Assembly (NCBI RefSeq): GCF_000691145.1
Contig: NZ_ASJC01000002.1
Span: 62,001 to 126,000 of the forward strand
From: Bacillus altitudinis 41KF2b
Lineage (GTDB): Bacteria; Bacillota; Bacilli; Bacillales; Bacillaceae
Length of the DNA: 64,000 nucleotides
Reading direction: 5' to 3'
The notes under the pieces are model-generated. The model was not told where the DNA came from. It searched no databases and saw only the letters and a program-made list of their open reading frames with translations. Each line of letters starts with the position of its first letter. Position 1 is the stretch's first letter. Position numbers and translations under genes: made by a program. Below are positions 26,717 to 36,242 of the stretch, in pieces.

Positions 26717-29128
26717 TTGCAGCTTATTCACTTCGCCATCCTATCACCTTTTTTACTTGCCTTTGTCGTCCCTTTTCTTTTTAAATACGTAAGGCGTATA
26801 CATACAGGATGGTTTGTTCTCATCTTGCCTATTCTTTTATTTACCTATTTCATCCAAATGCTCCAGATCACCTCGAATGGACGAACGTTGTTCTCACAAG
26901 CTGAATGGATTCCCTCTCTAGGGATGAATTTCACTGTGTATGTAGATGGTCTCAGCCTGTTATTTGCTTTACTCATCACAGGTATTGGTGCACTTGTGGT
27001 ACTGTACAGTATTTTCTACTTATCAAAGGAAAAAGAACAGCTTGGCTCTTTCTATACGTATTTATTAATGTTTATGACCGCTATGCTTGGTGTTGTTCTC
27101 TCTGACAACATGGTCGTACTTTATTTGTTCTGGGAGCTAACAAGTATCTCTTCCTTCCTCTTAATTGGGTATTGGTATAAGCGTGAGCGTTCTCGTTACG
27201 GAGCAACCAAATCACTGCTTATTACTGTGTTTGGCGGATTAGCTATGCTTGGCGGCTTCATCCTCATTTACCTGATCACTGATTCATTCAGTATTCGCGA
27301 AGCAGTCAATCAGCTTCAGCTCATTATGGCATCACCTTATTTCATCCCTGCGATGGTTCTCATTTTACTAGGGGCCTTCACGAAATCAGCGCAGTTCCCA
27401 TTTTATATTTGGCTGCCTGATGCTATGGAAGCACCAACCCCTGTAAGCAGTTATCTGCATTCTGCTACTATGGTCAAAGCCGGTATTTATCTGGTTGCCC
27501 GCTTTAGTCCGATTTTTGCTATATCAGAGGTGTGGTTTTGGACCATTTCGATTGTCGGACTTATCACACTATTCTGGGGATCTTTCCACGCCGTTCGGCA
27601 AAATGATTTGAAAGCCATTCTGGCCTTCTCGACAGTGAGTCAACTCGGTATGATTATGCTCATGCTAGGAGTAGGCGCAGCTGCCATTCATGAAAACAAC
27701 CCTGCCTTTTTTGGCGCAGCCGTTCTTGCTGCTATTTTTCATCTCATTAACCACGCGACTTTTAAAGGAAGTCTCTTTATGGCAGCAGGGATTATCGATC
27801 ACGAAACAGGTACACGTGATATTCGCAAATTAGGTGGATTAATGACCATCATGCCAATTACCTTTACAATTACGTTAATTGGTACATTCTCGATGGCTGG
27901 ACTCCCGCCTTTTAATGGGTTTTTAAGTAAAGAGCTATTTTTCACAAGTATGATTCGGATTTCTGACATCAGCTTTACGGATGTTTCAACATGGGGGGCT
28001 GTCTTCCCTGCTATCGCTTGGCTCGCTAGTGTGTTTACGTTCATCTACAGTATGATGATCGTCTTCAAAACATTTAGAGGCCGTCTGAATGTCGATCAAT
28101 TGGAGAAAAAACCGCATGAAGCACCGATTGGTATGCTGATCCCGCCAATTATTTTAGCATCACTTGTGGTCACGTTCTTCTTTTTCCCTAATATCCTTGC
28201 CTATTCAGTCATTGAACCTGCCATGCAAGCGATCATTCCTGAAGCCATTCAAACAGGAAGCCGCTTTGCCGTAAAAATTGAAGCGTGGCATGGATTCAAG
28301 CCAGAGCTTTACATGACAATTGGTGTAGTTGCGCTCGGTACCATTGGCTATTTAACGCTGTCAAAATGGCGCCCAATGTACAACATATTTAAGGAAAAAT
28401 GGTCATTTAACGCTTTGTATGATCGTTCGCTTATTGGTGTAGAAAAAGGGTCTTATCGCCTAACAAACAGCTATATGACAGGATTCCTTCGTGACTATCT
28501 TGTCTATGTATTTGGGTTTATGATTATCGTGCTTGGCAGCGTGATGTTCTACAAGCAAGCCTTCTCATTTCAAACTGAGCATGCTGCATCAATCGGCACG
28601 TACGAAGTCATCCTTTCACTTGTGATGGTCGCAGCGACAGTCACGACTGTATTTGCTCGTTCACGCTTAACAGCTATTATTGCGCTAGGTGTTATGGGCT
28701 ACACGCTGTCATTGTTCTTCGTGATTTTCAGAGCACCTGACCTTGCGCTGACACAGCTCATTATTGAAACCATTTCAGTCGCACTGTTTTTACTTTGCTT
28801 CTATCATTTGCCAAAGCTGAGCCTGAAGCAAAAAACACGAAGATTTAAATTAACAAATTTGATCATCTCATTAGGTGTTGGAGTCGTTGTCACCTGTCTT
28901 GCTTTCGCTTCAACAAGCCAGCAGTCTCTTGACACAATTTCAACGTACTTCATTGAAAACAGCTACAAACTGGCTGGCGGAGACAATATTGTCAATGTCA
29001 TTCTTGTCGATTTCAGGGGCTTTGATACACTCTTTGAGATTACAGTGCTGGCTATTGCGGCACTTGGTATTTATGGATTATTAAAAGTAAAAACACAAGG
29101 AAAACGGAAGAGAGGCGTACGGCGATGA
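26717..29128 (+). CDS. mrpA: Mrp cation/proton antiporter subunit A
   Basis: Largest subunit of the seven-part Mrp Na+(K+)/H+ antiporter, 803 residues with about 20 helices. The first 500 residues are homologous to complex I proton-pumping subunits (NuoL type). FWELTSISSFLLIGYW carries a key glutamate and lysines lie in helices such as GAFTKSAQFPFYIWLPDAM. The C-terminal part has the MrpB-like domain. Translation starts at TTG 26717, nine bases after AAAGGAGG. It overlaps mrpB by 4 bp. The antiporter supports Na+ resistance and pH homeostasis. Confidence 0.95.
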   Translation: MQLIHFAILSPFLLAFVVPFLFKYVRRIHTGWFVLILPILLFTYFIQMLQITSNGRTLFSQAEWIPSLGMNFTVYVDGLSLLFALLITGIGALVVLYSIFYLSKEKEQLGSFYTYLLMFMTAMLGVVLSDNMVVLYLFWELTSISSFLLIGYWYKRERSRYGATKSLLITVFGGLAMLGGFILIYLITDSFSIREAVNQLQLIMASPYFIPAMVLILLGAFTKSAQFPFYIWLPDAMEAPTPVSSYLHSATMVKAGIYLVARFSPIFAISEVWFWTISIVGLITLFWGSFHAVRQNDLKAILAFSTVSQLGMIMLMLGVGAAAIHENNPAFFGAAVLAAIFHLINHATFKGSLFMAAGIIDHETGTRDIRKLGGLMTIMPITFTITLIGTFSMAGLPPFNGFLSKELFFTSMIRISDISFTDVSTWGAVFPAIAWLASVFTFIYSMMIVFKTFRGRLNVDQLEKKPHEAPIGMLIPPIILASLVVTFFFFPNILAYSVIEPAMQAIIPEAIQTGSRFAVKIEAWHGFKPELYMTIGVVALGTIGYLTLSKWRPMYNIFKEKWSFNALYDRSLIGVEKGSYRLTNSYMTGFLRDYLVYVFGFMIIVLGSVMFYKQAFSFQTEHAASIGTYEVILSLVMVAATVTTVFARSRLTAIIALGVMGYTLSLFFVIFRAPDLALTQLIIETISVALFLLCFYHLPKLSLKQKTRRFKLTNLIISLGVGVVVTCLAFASTSQQSLDTISTYFIENSYKLAGGDNIVNVILVDFRGFDTLFEITVLAIAALGIYGLLKVKTQGKRKRGVRR

Positions 29129-29556
29129 GAAAGATTGATACGAATGATATGCTCTTACAAGTCACAACAAAAATTACAGCATTCATCATCTTTCTTTTCT
29201 CACTTCACCTATTCCTTGCAGGACATAACAATCCTGGCGGAGGATTCATTGGCGGTTTGATGAGTGCTGGTGCTGTCGTCCTTCTGCTTTTAGCCTATGA
29301 CCTTAAAACAGTGAGACGCATTTTACCATTTGACTTTATTTATGTGGCTGGTGTCGGTTTGCTCGTTGCCATCCTAACAGGTATGGGATCTTTTCTGTTC
29401 GGAGCACCTTTCCTATCCCATGCATTTGGTTATTTCCAACTGCCGTTTCTAGGGAAAACAGAATTGGCGACAGCGGTCCTGTTTGATATCGGTGTGTATT
29501 TAGTTGTTGTTGGTGTCACCATGACCATTATTCAAACGATTGGAGAGAAGGAATAA
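29125..29556 (+). CDS. mrpB: Mrp antiporter subunit B
   Basis: A 143-residue membrane protein with four helices. It contains the conserved HNNPGGGFIGGLMSAGAVVLLLLA segment of MnhB/MrpB. It overlaps mrpA by 4 bp and shares one base with mrpC, so synthesis is tightly coupled. Confidence 0.94.
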   Translation: MRKIDTNDMLLQVTTKITAFIIFLFSLHLFLAGHNNPGGGFIGGLMSAGAVVLLLLAYDLKTVRRILPFDFIYVAGVGLLVAILTGMGSFLFGAPFLSHAFGYFQLPFLGKTELATAVLFDIGVYLVVVGVTMTIIQTIGEKE

Positions 29557-29897
29557 TGGAATTTCTAATGTCTATTATCGTCGGAATCATTTTTATGGCA
29601 GCGACCTATTTAATGCTTTCAAAAAGCCTTCTACGGGTCATCGTCGGTACTGCCGTTTTAAGTCACGGCGTCCATTTGCTTCTATTAACAATGGGCGGCT
29701 TAAAAAAGGGAGCACCTCCTATTTTGAAAGAGGGGCTCACATCCTATGTAGATCCATTGCCACAAGCATTAATTTTAACAGCCATTGTCATTGCTTTTGG
29801 TGTAACATCCTTTTTGCTCGTGATGGCCTTCCGTGCCTTCCAAGAGCTGAGAACAGATGACATGGATCAAATGAGAGGAAATGATCAGCATGAATAA
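29556..29897 (+). CDS. mrpC: Mrp antiporter subunit C
   Basis: A 113-residue protein with three helices, homologous to complex I subunit NuoK. The length equals that of B. subtilis MrpC. The end overlaps the mrpD start by 8 bp. The acidic C-terminal tail (RTDDMDQMRGNDQ) is cytoplasmic by prediction. Confidence 0.94.
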   Translation: MEFLMSIIVGIIFMAATYLMLSKSLLRVIVGTAVLSHGVHLLLLTMGGLKKGAPPILKEGLTSYVDPLPQALILTAIVIAFGVTSFLLVMAFRAFQELRTDDMDQMRGNDQHE

Positions 29898-31368
29898 TCT
29901 CGTGATCCTGCCTATATTAATACCATTACTAGCTGCTACATTATTGATTTTTATGAATAAAAACACCATGCTGTCGAGAGGCTTTAGTGTGTTTGCATCT
30001 CTTTTAGCCATTATCTGTAATGTCTATTTGGTCCAAACGATTTTCACAAACGGCATACAAACCCTTTACTTGGGCGGCTGGAAAGCGCCGTTTGGCATTG
30101 CCCTTGTAGCCGATCAGTTTGCTGCACTTCTTGTGCTGACCGCTTCCATTGTTGGACTTGTCACAGTTCTTTTTTCCTTTCAAACGATTGGGAAAGAAAG
30201 AGAGCGACTGTTCTATTATTCTGGTGTCCAATTCTTGTTAGCTGGCGTCAGTGGTGCCTTTTTAACGGGAGATATTTTCAACCTGTTTGTCTTCTTTGAA
30301 TTGTTGCTGATGGCATCTTATATGCTCATTGTTCTGGGTGGTTCAAAGCCTCAGCTTCGTGAATCACTGAAATACATTGTGTTTAATATTATCTCATCGG
30401 CATTATTTATTGTTGGCGTAGCGTGTTTATATGCAGTCACAGGCACACTGAACATGGCTGATTTAAGTGTGAAAATAGCTGAATCTGGGCAAACAGGGTT
30501 AATCACCGTGATTGCCATTCTGTTCCTGATCGTATTTGGCTTAAAAGCTGGGGTCTTCCCCCTTTATTTCTGGCTGCCAGGGTCTTATCATGCACCGCCG
30601 GCAGCGATTTCAGCTTTGTTTGGCGCACTGCTGACAAAGGTCGGGCTATATGCGATTGCCAGAGTCTTTACGCTCATCTTTATACATGATACAGGTTTTA
30701 CACATACAATTATGGCCTGGCTAGCCGCTCTAACGGTTATATTCGGTGTCATTGGCTCTATCGCCTATTCTGATGTGCAAAAAATTGTGATTTATAACAT
30801 TGTCACAGCTGTTGGTGTCATTTTGTTTGGGATTGCGGCCAATACACCGGCATCACTTCAAGGCGCCATTTATTACCTCATTCACGATATGGTGATCAAA
30901 GGAGCTCTATTTATGCTTGCAGGGGCACTGTTTGTGTATGCTGGAACCAATCATCTGAAAAAAATGGGTGGGCTGATTCAATCCCAGCCTCTACTCGGCT
31001 GGATGTTCTTCATATCGGCTTTATCACTTGCGGGTATTCCTCCGCTAAGTGGATTTGTTGGCAAGCTGAAAATTGTTGAAGGTGGGTTTTCTGCTGGGTA
31101 CATGACGTTCTCTATCCTTGTTTTACTGTCCAGTCTTCTTGTCCTTTATTCTGTTATGAGGATTTTCATGCTTGCGTTTTGGGGAGAGGAACAGGATATG
31201 CGAAGAAGAAAGCCATCCATTAGAGGAATGGTGTATCCTGGGGTACTGCTTGTTATCTTATCGCTTGCGATTGGATTAGGCACAGAATTCATTGCACCTT
31301 ATATCAATCAAGCTGCGGAAATGCTTTCAACACCAGAAAAATATATTCAAGCTGTGCTGAAGGAGTAG
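29890..31368 (+). CDS. mrpD: Mrp antiporter subunit D
   Basis: A 492-residue, roughly 14-helix protein, homologous to NuoN/NuoM-type antiporter-like subunits. FFELLLMASYMLIVLGG carries the essential glutamate and FGLKAGVFPLYFWLPGSY the lysine. I use ATG 29890 (MNNLVIL), whose AGAGG is 11 bases upstream and which aligns with B. subtilis; an ATG three codons earlier is also possible. Confidence 0.94.
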   Translation: MNNLVILPILIPLLAATLLIFMNKNTMLSRGFSVFASLLAIICNVYLVQTIFTNGIQTLYLGGWKAPFGIALVADQFAALLVLTASIVGLVTVLFSFQTIGKERERLFYYSGVQFLLAGVSGAFLTGDIFNLFVFFELLLMASYMLIVLGGSKPQLRESLKYIVFNIISSALFIVGVACLYAVTGTLNMADLSVKIAESGQTGLITVIAILFLIVFGLKAGVFPLYFWLPGSYHAPPAAISALFGALLTKVGLYAIARVFTLIFIHDTGFTHTIMAWLAALTVIFGVIGSIAYSDVQKIVIYNIVTAVGVILFGIAANTPASLQGAIYYLIHDMVIKGALFMLAGALFVYAGTNHLKKMGGLIQSQPLLGWMFFISALSLAGIPPLSGFVGKLKIVEGGFSAGYMTFSILVLLSSLLVLYSVMRIFMLAFWGEEQDMRRRKPSIRGMVYPGVLLVILSLAIGLGTEFIAPYINQAAEMLSTPEKYIQAVLKE

Positions 31369-31374
31369 ATGAAC

Positions 31375-31854
31375 ATGGCCTTTCAAATATTATTAAACGC
31401 TCTCCTCGCCTTTACATGGATGTTTATGAATGATACATACAGAGCTGCAGACTTTGTATCAGGCTTTGCACTAGGGATGATCGCCATTTTTATGCTGCGG
31501 CGATTCTTCCCGCAACGTTTTTACGGCTATGCCCTTTATGCGATTTTCAAGCTCGTCATCATTTTTATCAGAGAGCTACTTCTTGCTAATTTGAGTGTAC
31601 TCAAGACGGTGTTATCTCCAAAGCTTAAGATCAAGCCTGGTATTTTCGCCTTTCGTACAGATTTAAAAACAGATTGGGAAATCACCATACTGGCTAATAT
31701 GATTACATTAACACCTGGTACACTGGTCATTGATATTTCGGATGATCGTTCGATTTTATATATTCATGCGATGGATATTGAAGATGCTGAAAAAGCCATC
31801 CACGATATTCGGGTATCATTTGAAAAAGCGATTCAGGAGGTGAGCGGTAAGTAA
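31375..31854 (+). CDS. mrpE: Mrp antiporter subunit E
   Basis: A 159-residue protein with two N-terminal helix pairs and a soluble C-terminus (LTPGTLVIDISDDRSILYIH, the conserved MnhE motif). AAGGAG lies nine bases before the MAFQILL start; an ATG two codons upstream is too close. It shares one base with mrpF. Confidence 0.94.
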   Translation: MAFQILLNALLAFTWMFMNDTYRAADFVSGFALGMIAIFMLRRFFPQRFYGYALYAIFKLVIIFIRELLLANLSVLKTVLSPKLKIKPGIFAFRTDLKTDWEITILANMITLTPGTLVIDISDDRSILYIHAMDIEDAEKAIHDIRVSFEKAIQEVSGK

Positions 31855-32135
31855 TGGAACTGATCTTGCAAATGTCACTTGGAATTCTTGCGCTGTCTAC
31901 TTTGCTTTTTGTCATACGGGTCATCAAAGGACCTTCTATTCCTGATCGCGTTAGTGCGCTTGATGCGATAGGAATCAATTTAATTGGGATGACAGCCATC
32001 GTGTCTATCTTACTGAAAACCACTACGTTCTTTGAAATTATTTTACTGCTCGGTATTCTTGCCTTTATCGGCACTGTCGCTTTTTCCAAATTCCTTGAGA
32101 AAGGGGAAGTGATTGAAAATGATCGTCATCGCTAA
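31854..32135 (+). CDS. mrpF: Mrp antiporter subunit F
   Basis: A 93-residue protein with three helices and the conserved [15 protein letters not shown] segment. It overlaps the stop of mrpE by one base (TAATG) and runs 17 bp into mrpG. Confidence 0.94.
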   Translation: MELILQMSLGILALSTLLFVIRVIKGPSIPDRVSALDAIGINLIGMTAIVSILLKTTTFFEIILLLGILAFIGTVAFSKFLEKGEVIENDRHR

Positions 32136-32493
32136 AGCGATCGTGATTTTCTTTATTCTGCTTGGCGCCATCCTTTGTCTGGTCTCAGCCATTGGGGTTC
32201 TTCGCCTGCCGGACGTTTACACACGTATGCATGCTGCATCAAAAGCATCGACACTTGGTGTTGTTCTCATTTTAGTTGGTGTGTTCTTTCATGAATGGTT
32301 TCTTGCAGGGATCATCTCTGCGAAAATCCTGCTTGGGATTGTCTTTATCTTTCTGACCGCACCAGTCGGCGCTCATTTGATCGGAAGAGCCGCTTACAAC
32401 ACTGGTGTGAAAATGGACAAACGAAGTGTCCAAGATGATTATGGCGGTTTCCGTAACTTTGTCATTAAACGAAAAGAAGACTCTTATTTATAA
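32119..32493 (+). CDS. mrpG: Mrp antiporter subunit G
   Basis: A 124-residue protein with three helices and the family motif [23 protein letters not shown] use ATG 32119, giving the B. subtilis length; a TTG two codons earlier is also plausible (GGGG six bases before it). It is the last gene of the operon. Confidence 0.93.
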   Translation: MIVIAKAIVIFFILLGAILCLVSAIGVLRLPDVYTRMHAASKASTLGVVLILVGVFFHEWFLAGIISAKILLGIVFIFLTAPVGAHLIGRAAYNTGVKMDKRSVQDDYGGFRNFVIKRKEDSYL

Positions 32494-32552
32494 ATAAAGA
32501 ACCTGACATGCAGGTCCTGTTCACTTTACTTGCATGTTCATAAAAGGGTATT

Positions 32553-32588
32553 AAAAAAAGCTTCCGCTGCACCGGGAGCTTTTTTATA
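32553..32588. terminator. Terminator between mrpG and yuxO
   Basis: AAAAAAGCTTCC-gctgcacc-GGGAGCTTTTTT, with T-tracts on both strands. It overlaps the yuxO stop codon. A weaker stem (ACATGCA/TGCATGT) precedes it at about 32505-32537. Confidence 0.75.
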
Positions 32589-32973
32589 TGCGATCAATGA
32601 CAGCGAGTGTACATCTTGACGTACAGATATGACGGTCTCGATCATCTTTAATATCGATTTGGAATACCATTGTACGCCGTCCTACATGTACAGGAACAGC
32701 TGTAGCTGTCACCACTCCATCACGTACAGATTTTAAATGATTGGCATTGATTTCAATACCTGAACAAACCTGCTTCGTTAAATCCAAATGAGCAGCAGCA
32801 CCCATGCTTGCCACTGTTTCTGCTAGAGCAGCTGATGCTCCTCCGTGCAGTAATCCAAATGGCTGTTTTGTTCGGTGATCGACTGGCATTGTCGCCACGC
32901 ATCGTGACATATTGCATTCTACAATCTCAATCCCCAGTGCCTCAAGCAGTGTATTTGAACCACTCACATCCAT
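32584..32973 (-). CDS. yuxO: Hotdog-fold thioesterase YuxO (ComA operon protein 2)
   Basis: A 129-residue single hotdog-domain acyl-CoA thioesterase. The catalytic region is PFGLLHGGASAALAETVAS, with the family acidic residue in AET. Relatives hydrolyse aromatic or 1,4-dihydroxy-2-naphthoyl-CoA esters; the actual substrate is not shown. I use ATG 32973 behind GAGGG; a TTG one codon earlier is in frame. It follows comA by 23 bases and probably shares its transcript. Confidence 0.88.
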   Translation of the reverse strand: MDVSGSNTLLEALGIEIVECNMSRCVATMPVDHRTKQPFGLLHGGASAALAETVASMGAAAHLDLTKQVCSGIEINANHLKSVRDGVVTATAVPVHVGRRTMVFQIDIKDDRDRHICTSRCTLAVIDRI

Positions 32974-32996
32974 CAAGGCCCTCTCCCTTCACACGT

Positions 32997-33638
32997 TTAC
33001 AGGACACTTTCCGATTTTGCAATTAACACCGCTTCCGTTCGAGATCCAACATTCAGCTTATTAAAGATGGAGGTCAAACTGTATTCAATCGAGCGTTTGC
33101 TCAAATGAAGCACATCGGCGATCTCTTGGTTTGTGTACCCTTTTTCCACTTCTCTTAAGATTAAGCATTCACGCTCTGTTAACAGCTCATGATCCGTCTG
33201 CTGCGCCTGTTCTGGCTTCTCTTGCTGCTGTGAAATTAATTTCTTTAAATAGGATAGCTGAATGACAACTTCTCCTTGCAATGTGCGGTGTATGTATTCA
33301 ATGATTTTGTCTTTTGTCTCTGTTTTACTTATTGCACCATGCAATCCAGCTCGAATGGCCTCTTCGAAATAATCATCTACTTCATATCCTGTATAAATGA
33401 TAATTTTCACTTGTTGATTCGTTTCTAGAATTTGTTTGGCAATGTCCATTCCATTGATATCCCCGAGATTTAAATCCATCAAGATCACATCATAGATGGA
33501 AAAGTCATGCGTCTTTAAAAAGGCGCCTTCTGCATCAGGACTTAAACAATCGACTGATAGCTGCTGATCTGATTCTAATATGCTTTTTGTCCCTTCCATG
33601 ACAGCCGGATGATCATCAATGACCAATATCTTCTTCAT
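32997..33638 (-). CDS. comA: Competence/quorum response regulator ComA
   Basis: A 213-residue NarL/FixJ regulator. The receiver has D8-D9, the phosphoacceptor D55 (ILMDLNLGD) and K in AISKTETK. The LuxR-type helix-turn-helix is GYTNQEIADVLHLSKRSIEYSL. ComP phosphorylates it in response to ComX; it activates srfA, degQ and other genes in B. subtilis. A ComA-box candidate is visible upstream of degQ (37575-37590). GGGAGG lies directly upstream of the start. Confidence 0.95.
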   Translation of the reverse strand: MKKILVIDDHPAVMEGTKSILESDQQLSVDCLSPDAEGAFLKTHDFSIYDVILMDLNLGDINGMDIAKQILETNQQVKIIIYTGYEVDDYFEEAIRAGLHGAISKTETKDKIIEYIHRTLQGEVVIQLSYLKKLISQQQEKPEQAQQTDHELLTERECLILREVEKGYTNQEIADVLHLSKRSIEYSLTSIFNKLNVGSRTEAVLIAKSESVL

Positions 33639-33678
33639 GTCTTCCTCCCTTTAAATCACTCACTTCCATTTTATATAA

Positions 33679-33702
33679 AAGACTTGGCAGATGCCAAGTC
33701 TT
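33679..33702 (-). terminator. Hairpin between comP and comA
   Basis: Perfect 10-bp stem AAGACTTGGC-atct-GCCAAGTCTT on the minus strand, followed by TTATATAAAA. It resembles a leaky intrinsic terminator or a processing site inside the comQXPA unit. Confidence 0.6.
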
Positions 33703-33718
33703 ATTCCTTAAGAAATCG

Positions 33719-36031
33719 TTACAATTCCATTTCAATTTTCACCTTGAGCCCTTTTTCAGGTGCTGTGTGAATTTGAAGCTTTCCATTTAGAGCTTTGACT
33801 CGTTCCCTTATGCCAGAAAGACCCATGCTCATCGTGTGCTGATCAAGCTGGCTTGCATCAAATCCGACTCCATCGTCCTCATAATGGAGAACAACTTGAT
33901 CTTTAATACAAATGAGCATCACTAAGACTTGGCTGGCCTTAGAATGCTTCAACGCATTGGATAACAGCTCCTGCACAATCCGGTAAATATTCAGCTGTGA
34001 GTCAATATCAATGTCTAATTCTTTATCAAAGCGGGTTGTATTCAGTCTAATATGAAATGGCGCTTCCTCTTGAATTTGCGAAGTCAGCTTCGAAATTGCC
34101 TTCACTAACCCCAAATCATAGAGGAGCTGCGGCCGAAGTTCATGACATGTTTCTCTCGTGGTTTGAATCACCTTAGACATTTGTTCATTCCAAGAGATCA
34201 GCGAATTTTCAATAGATGTTGGGCATTGGTTGTTTTGGAAATTGGTTAAGAACATCTCGGACTGTCTCTTCAGTGAAATCAAATCCTGCAGCACAGAATC
34301 ATGAAGATCCCTCGCTAAATCTGAGCGCTGCTTTTCTTCCATGGCGAACATGACTTTCTTCAGCCAGGCGGGATTGGCTTCCCGCTGTTTCAAATCCTCA
34401 AGATGCTCCATCAATTCTTCAATCTTGACGACATTTTCTAAACTGACACTTGTGTAAAATGCCAATGTTTTCAGCCATGAAATTTCATCGCGGGTCAATT
34501 TCGGCGTCTGTATATTGGATAAGCAGCAAATCATAAACGAGTGACCGCCCCGCTCTCCAATTTTCATCATAAACCCTTTATCAAGCTCGATGATTTTCCC
34601 AACTTCACCTAAAATATCTTGAAATTGATCCACGTATTCTTTCCATAACTTACTATCATTTGTTGATTCATCAATTTCAATCATTTCTCCATTAGCCTTC
34701 ACCTCTAGCACAAAGGCTTTATTCACAACGAGCACTTCTAAAATGGTGTATTTCAAATGATACAGTACTTGATGAAGTGATGACGCCTCACGAATAAGCT
34801 GCGTAAATTTAAACACGCTGTCTTGGTAATTATACTTCTCTGAAAAACGTTTCAAACGAAAACGGAAATCTAAAATTTCTTTGAAATAGAAAACAGCCAA
34901 CATGAGTGTATATGTGATGAATGCGAGCTTCAGTGTGTACTTTAAATCTTCTGGTTTTTGCAGAATATAAAACGTGACAACAACTAAAATGGTCGGTGTA
35001 ATGGCAATAAATCCATAGTATTTAAGTCTACTAATCAAGAAATCCATATTGTAAAGTTTGTTCGTCATGAATTGATACACGAGTGAAAAAGGAATGAGCA
35101 ATACAAAAGAAGTTAAGAAAAAGGGATCTACAACATAAATACGAAACAAAACATATGGAATTGCAAATAAAAAGATAAACGGACAAAATGCTATGATATT
35201 AATCATGACAAAAAACTTTAAAACAGACCCCTGCTCTGTCTCTTTATATTTCTGCATTCCATTAATAATGACTTTGAATGACATGATAATAGAAGCAAAA
35301 AAGAATAAAAGATTTAAACTCGGCATGTATCTGGCTATCGCCGAATCAATTGGAACAAACAGCTCTATTACTAGATTAGTTATAGGAAGACTATATAAAA
35401 TATAAATTGTTTTTCGAGTCGTTATATGCAGGTCAAACTCTTTGAAATATTGATAAATGAAATGAATATAAAAGATAAATACACTTGATAAACAAAATGT
35501 GATGACATAATGGCTAAATCTATCACCAATACCCGAAGTACCTGCACTAAGATATCCGATACAAATCGTTAATAAAAATAAAACTAAAAGAAATGCTGAT
35601 TTTCGTTGGATCTCTTTGTTAATACGAATGATAAAGAAGATACAAAATAAACATATTGAATACAGGATGAGAGGAATTATATAGACAAATAAACTTTCTT
35701 GACCAATCAATGTCTTATTTTTTAGGGTGATCATTTGGTTGCCTCTTTGAATATCAATTCTTTGCACATTCCTAAGCTCACCATTGATCAAATGATCTTT
35801 GTTGTTAGCAGATTCTCCATTGATTTTAAGTATAATATCTCCTTCTTCTAATCCTGATGTGTAGGCTAAAGAAAGATATTCGACTTTGACAACTTCTGCT
35901 TGACCATTCTTGTTCTCCTCAACACGTGCTCCATTAAAAATATCAAATACATAAATATATGAAACATAGATCACAAATAAAAAAGACAGAAAAACAAAAA
36001 AAGCAGATAGTTTCGTATAAGTTATCTTCAT
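33719..36031 (-). CDS. comP: ComX-sensing histidine kinase ComP
   Basis: Membrane kinase of 770 residues. The N-terminal half holds eight or more predicted helices and an extracellular PDZ-like loop (YTSGLEEGDIILKINGES, about 55-75). Such loops face the pheromone and vary with the ComX type. The C-terminal HisKA_3 domain has ARDLHDSVLQDLISL with the phosphorylated histidine, and the HATPase domain includes DDGVGFD and MGLSGIRERV. The start is preceded by AAGGATG. It lies between comX and comA. Confidence 0.94.
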   Translation of the reverse strand: MKITYTKLSAFFVFLSFLFVIYVSYIYVFDIFNGARVEENKNGQAEVVKVEYLSLAYTSGLEEGDIILKINGESANNKDHLINGELRNVQRIDIQRGNQMITLKNKTLIGQESLFVYIIPLILYSICLFCIFFIIRINKEIQRKSAFLLVLFLLTICIGYLSAGTSGIGDRFSHYVITFCLSSVFIFYIHFIYQYFKEFDLHITTRKTIYILYSLPITNLVIELFVPIDSAIARYMPSLNLLFFFASIIMSFKVIINGMQKYKETEQGSVLKFFVMINIIAFCPFIFLFAIPYVLFRIYVVDPFFLTSFVLLIPFSLVYQFMTNKLYNMDFLISRLKYYGFIAITPTILVVVTFYILQKPEDLKYTLKLAFITYTLMLAVFYFKEILDFRFRLKRFSEKYNYQDSVFKFTQLIREASSLHQVLYHLKYTILEVLVVNKAFVLEVKANGEMIEIDESTNDSKLWKEYVDQFQDILGEVGKIIELDKGFMMKIGERGGHSFMICCLSNIQTPKLTRDEISWLKTLAFYTSVSLENVVKIEELMEHLEDLKQREANPAWLKKVMFAMEEKQRSDLARDLHDSVLQDLISLKRQSEMFLTNFQNNQCPTSIENSLISWNEQMSKVIQTTRETCHELRPQLLYDLGLVKAISKLTSQIQEEAPFHIRLNTTRFDKELDIDIDSQLNIYRIVQELLSNALKHSKASQVLVMLICIKDQVVLHYEDDGVGFDASQLDQHTMSMGLSGIRERVKALNGKLQIHTAPEKGLKVKIEMEL

Positions 36032-36071
36032 GTATAAAACATCCTTAACTGGAGAACTTTTAAATCAAGTA

Positions 36072-36242
36072 TCATTTATAGTACCATATATAATCTGCAG
36101 ACATTTGCCCTTTTTTTATGCCTTGAATGATTGCTTTCATCGTTTCCTCATCTGTGTGAATTAAACTTGCATTCCCTAAGTCCAATTCATTCACAACACT
36201 AGGATTTTTCACTAAATATGCAATAACATTTTGAATGCTCAA
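36072..36242 (-). CDS. comX: ComX quorum-sensing pheromone precursor
   Basis: A 56-codon gene starting at TTG 36242, seven bases after AAAGGAGG, and overlapping the end of comQ by 4 bp. The product begins MSIQNVIAYLVKNPSVVNEL, in the style of ComX precursors, and ends GQMSADYIWYYK. The single tryptophan (W53), near the C-terminus, is the expected site of isoprenylation by ComQ. It sits where comX always sits, between comQ and comP. The pheromone's exact cut site and prenyl length cannot be read from the sequence. Two tyrosines directly after the tryptophan are unusual compared with the few ComX types I know. Confidence 0.88.
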   Translation of the reverse strand: MSIQNVIAYLVKNPSVVNELDLGNASLIHTDEETMKAIIQGIKKGQMSADYIWYYK

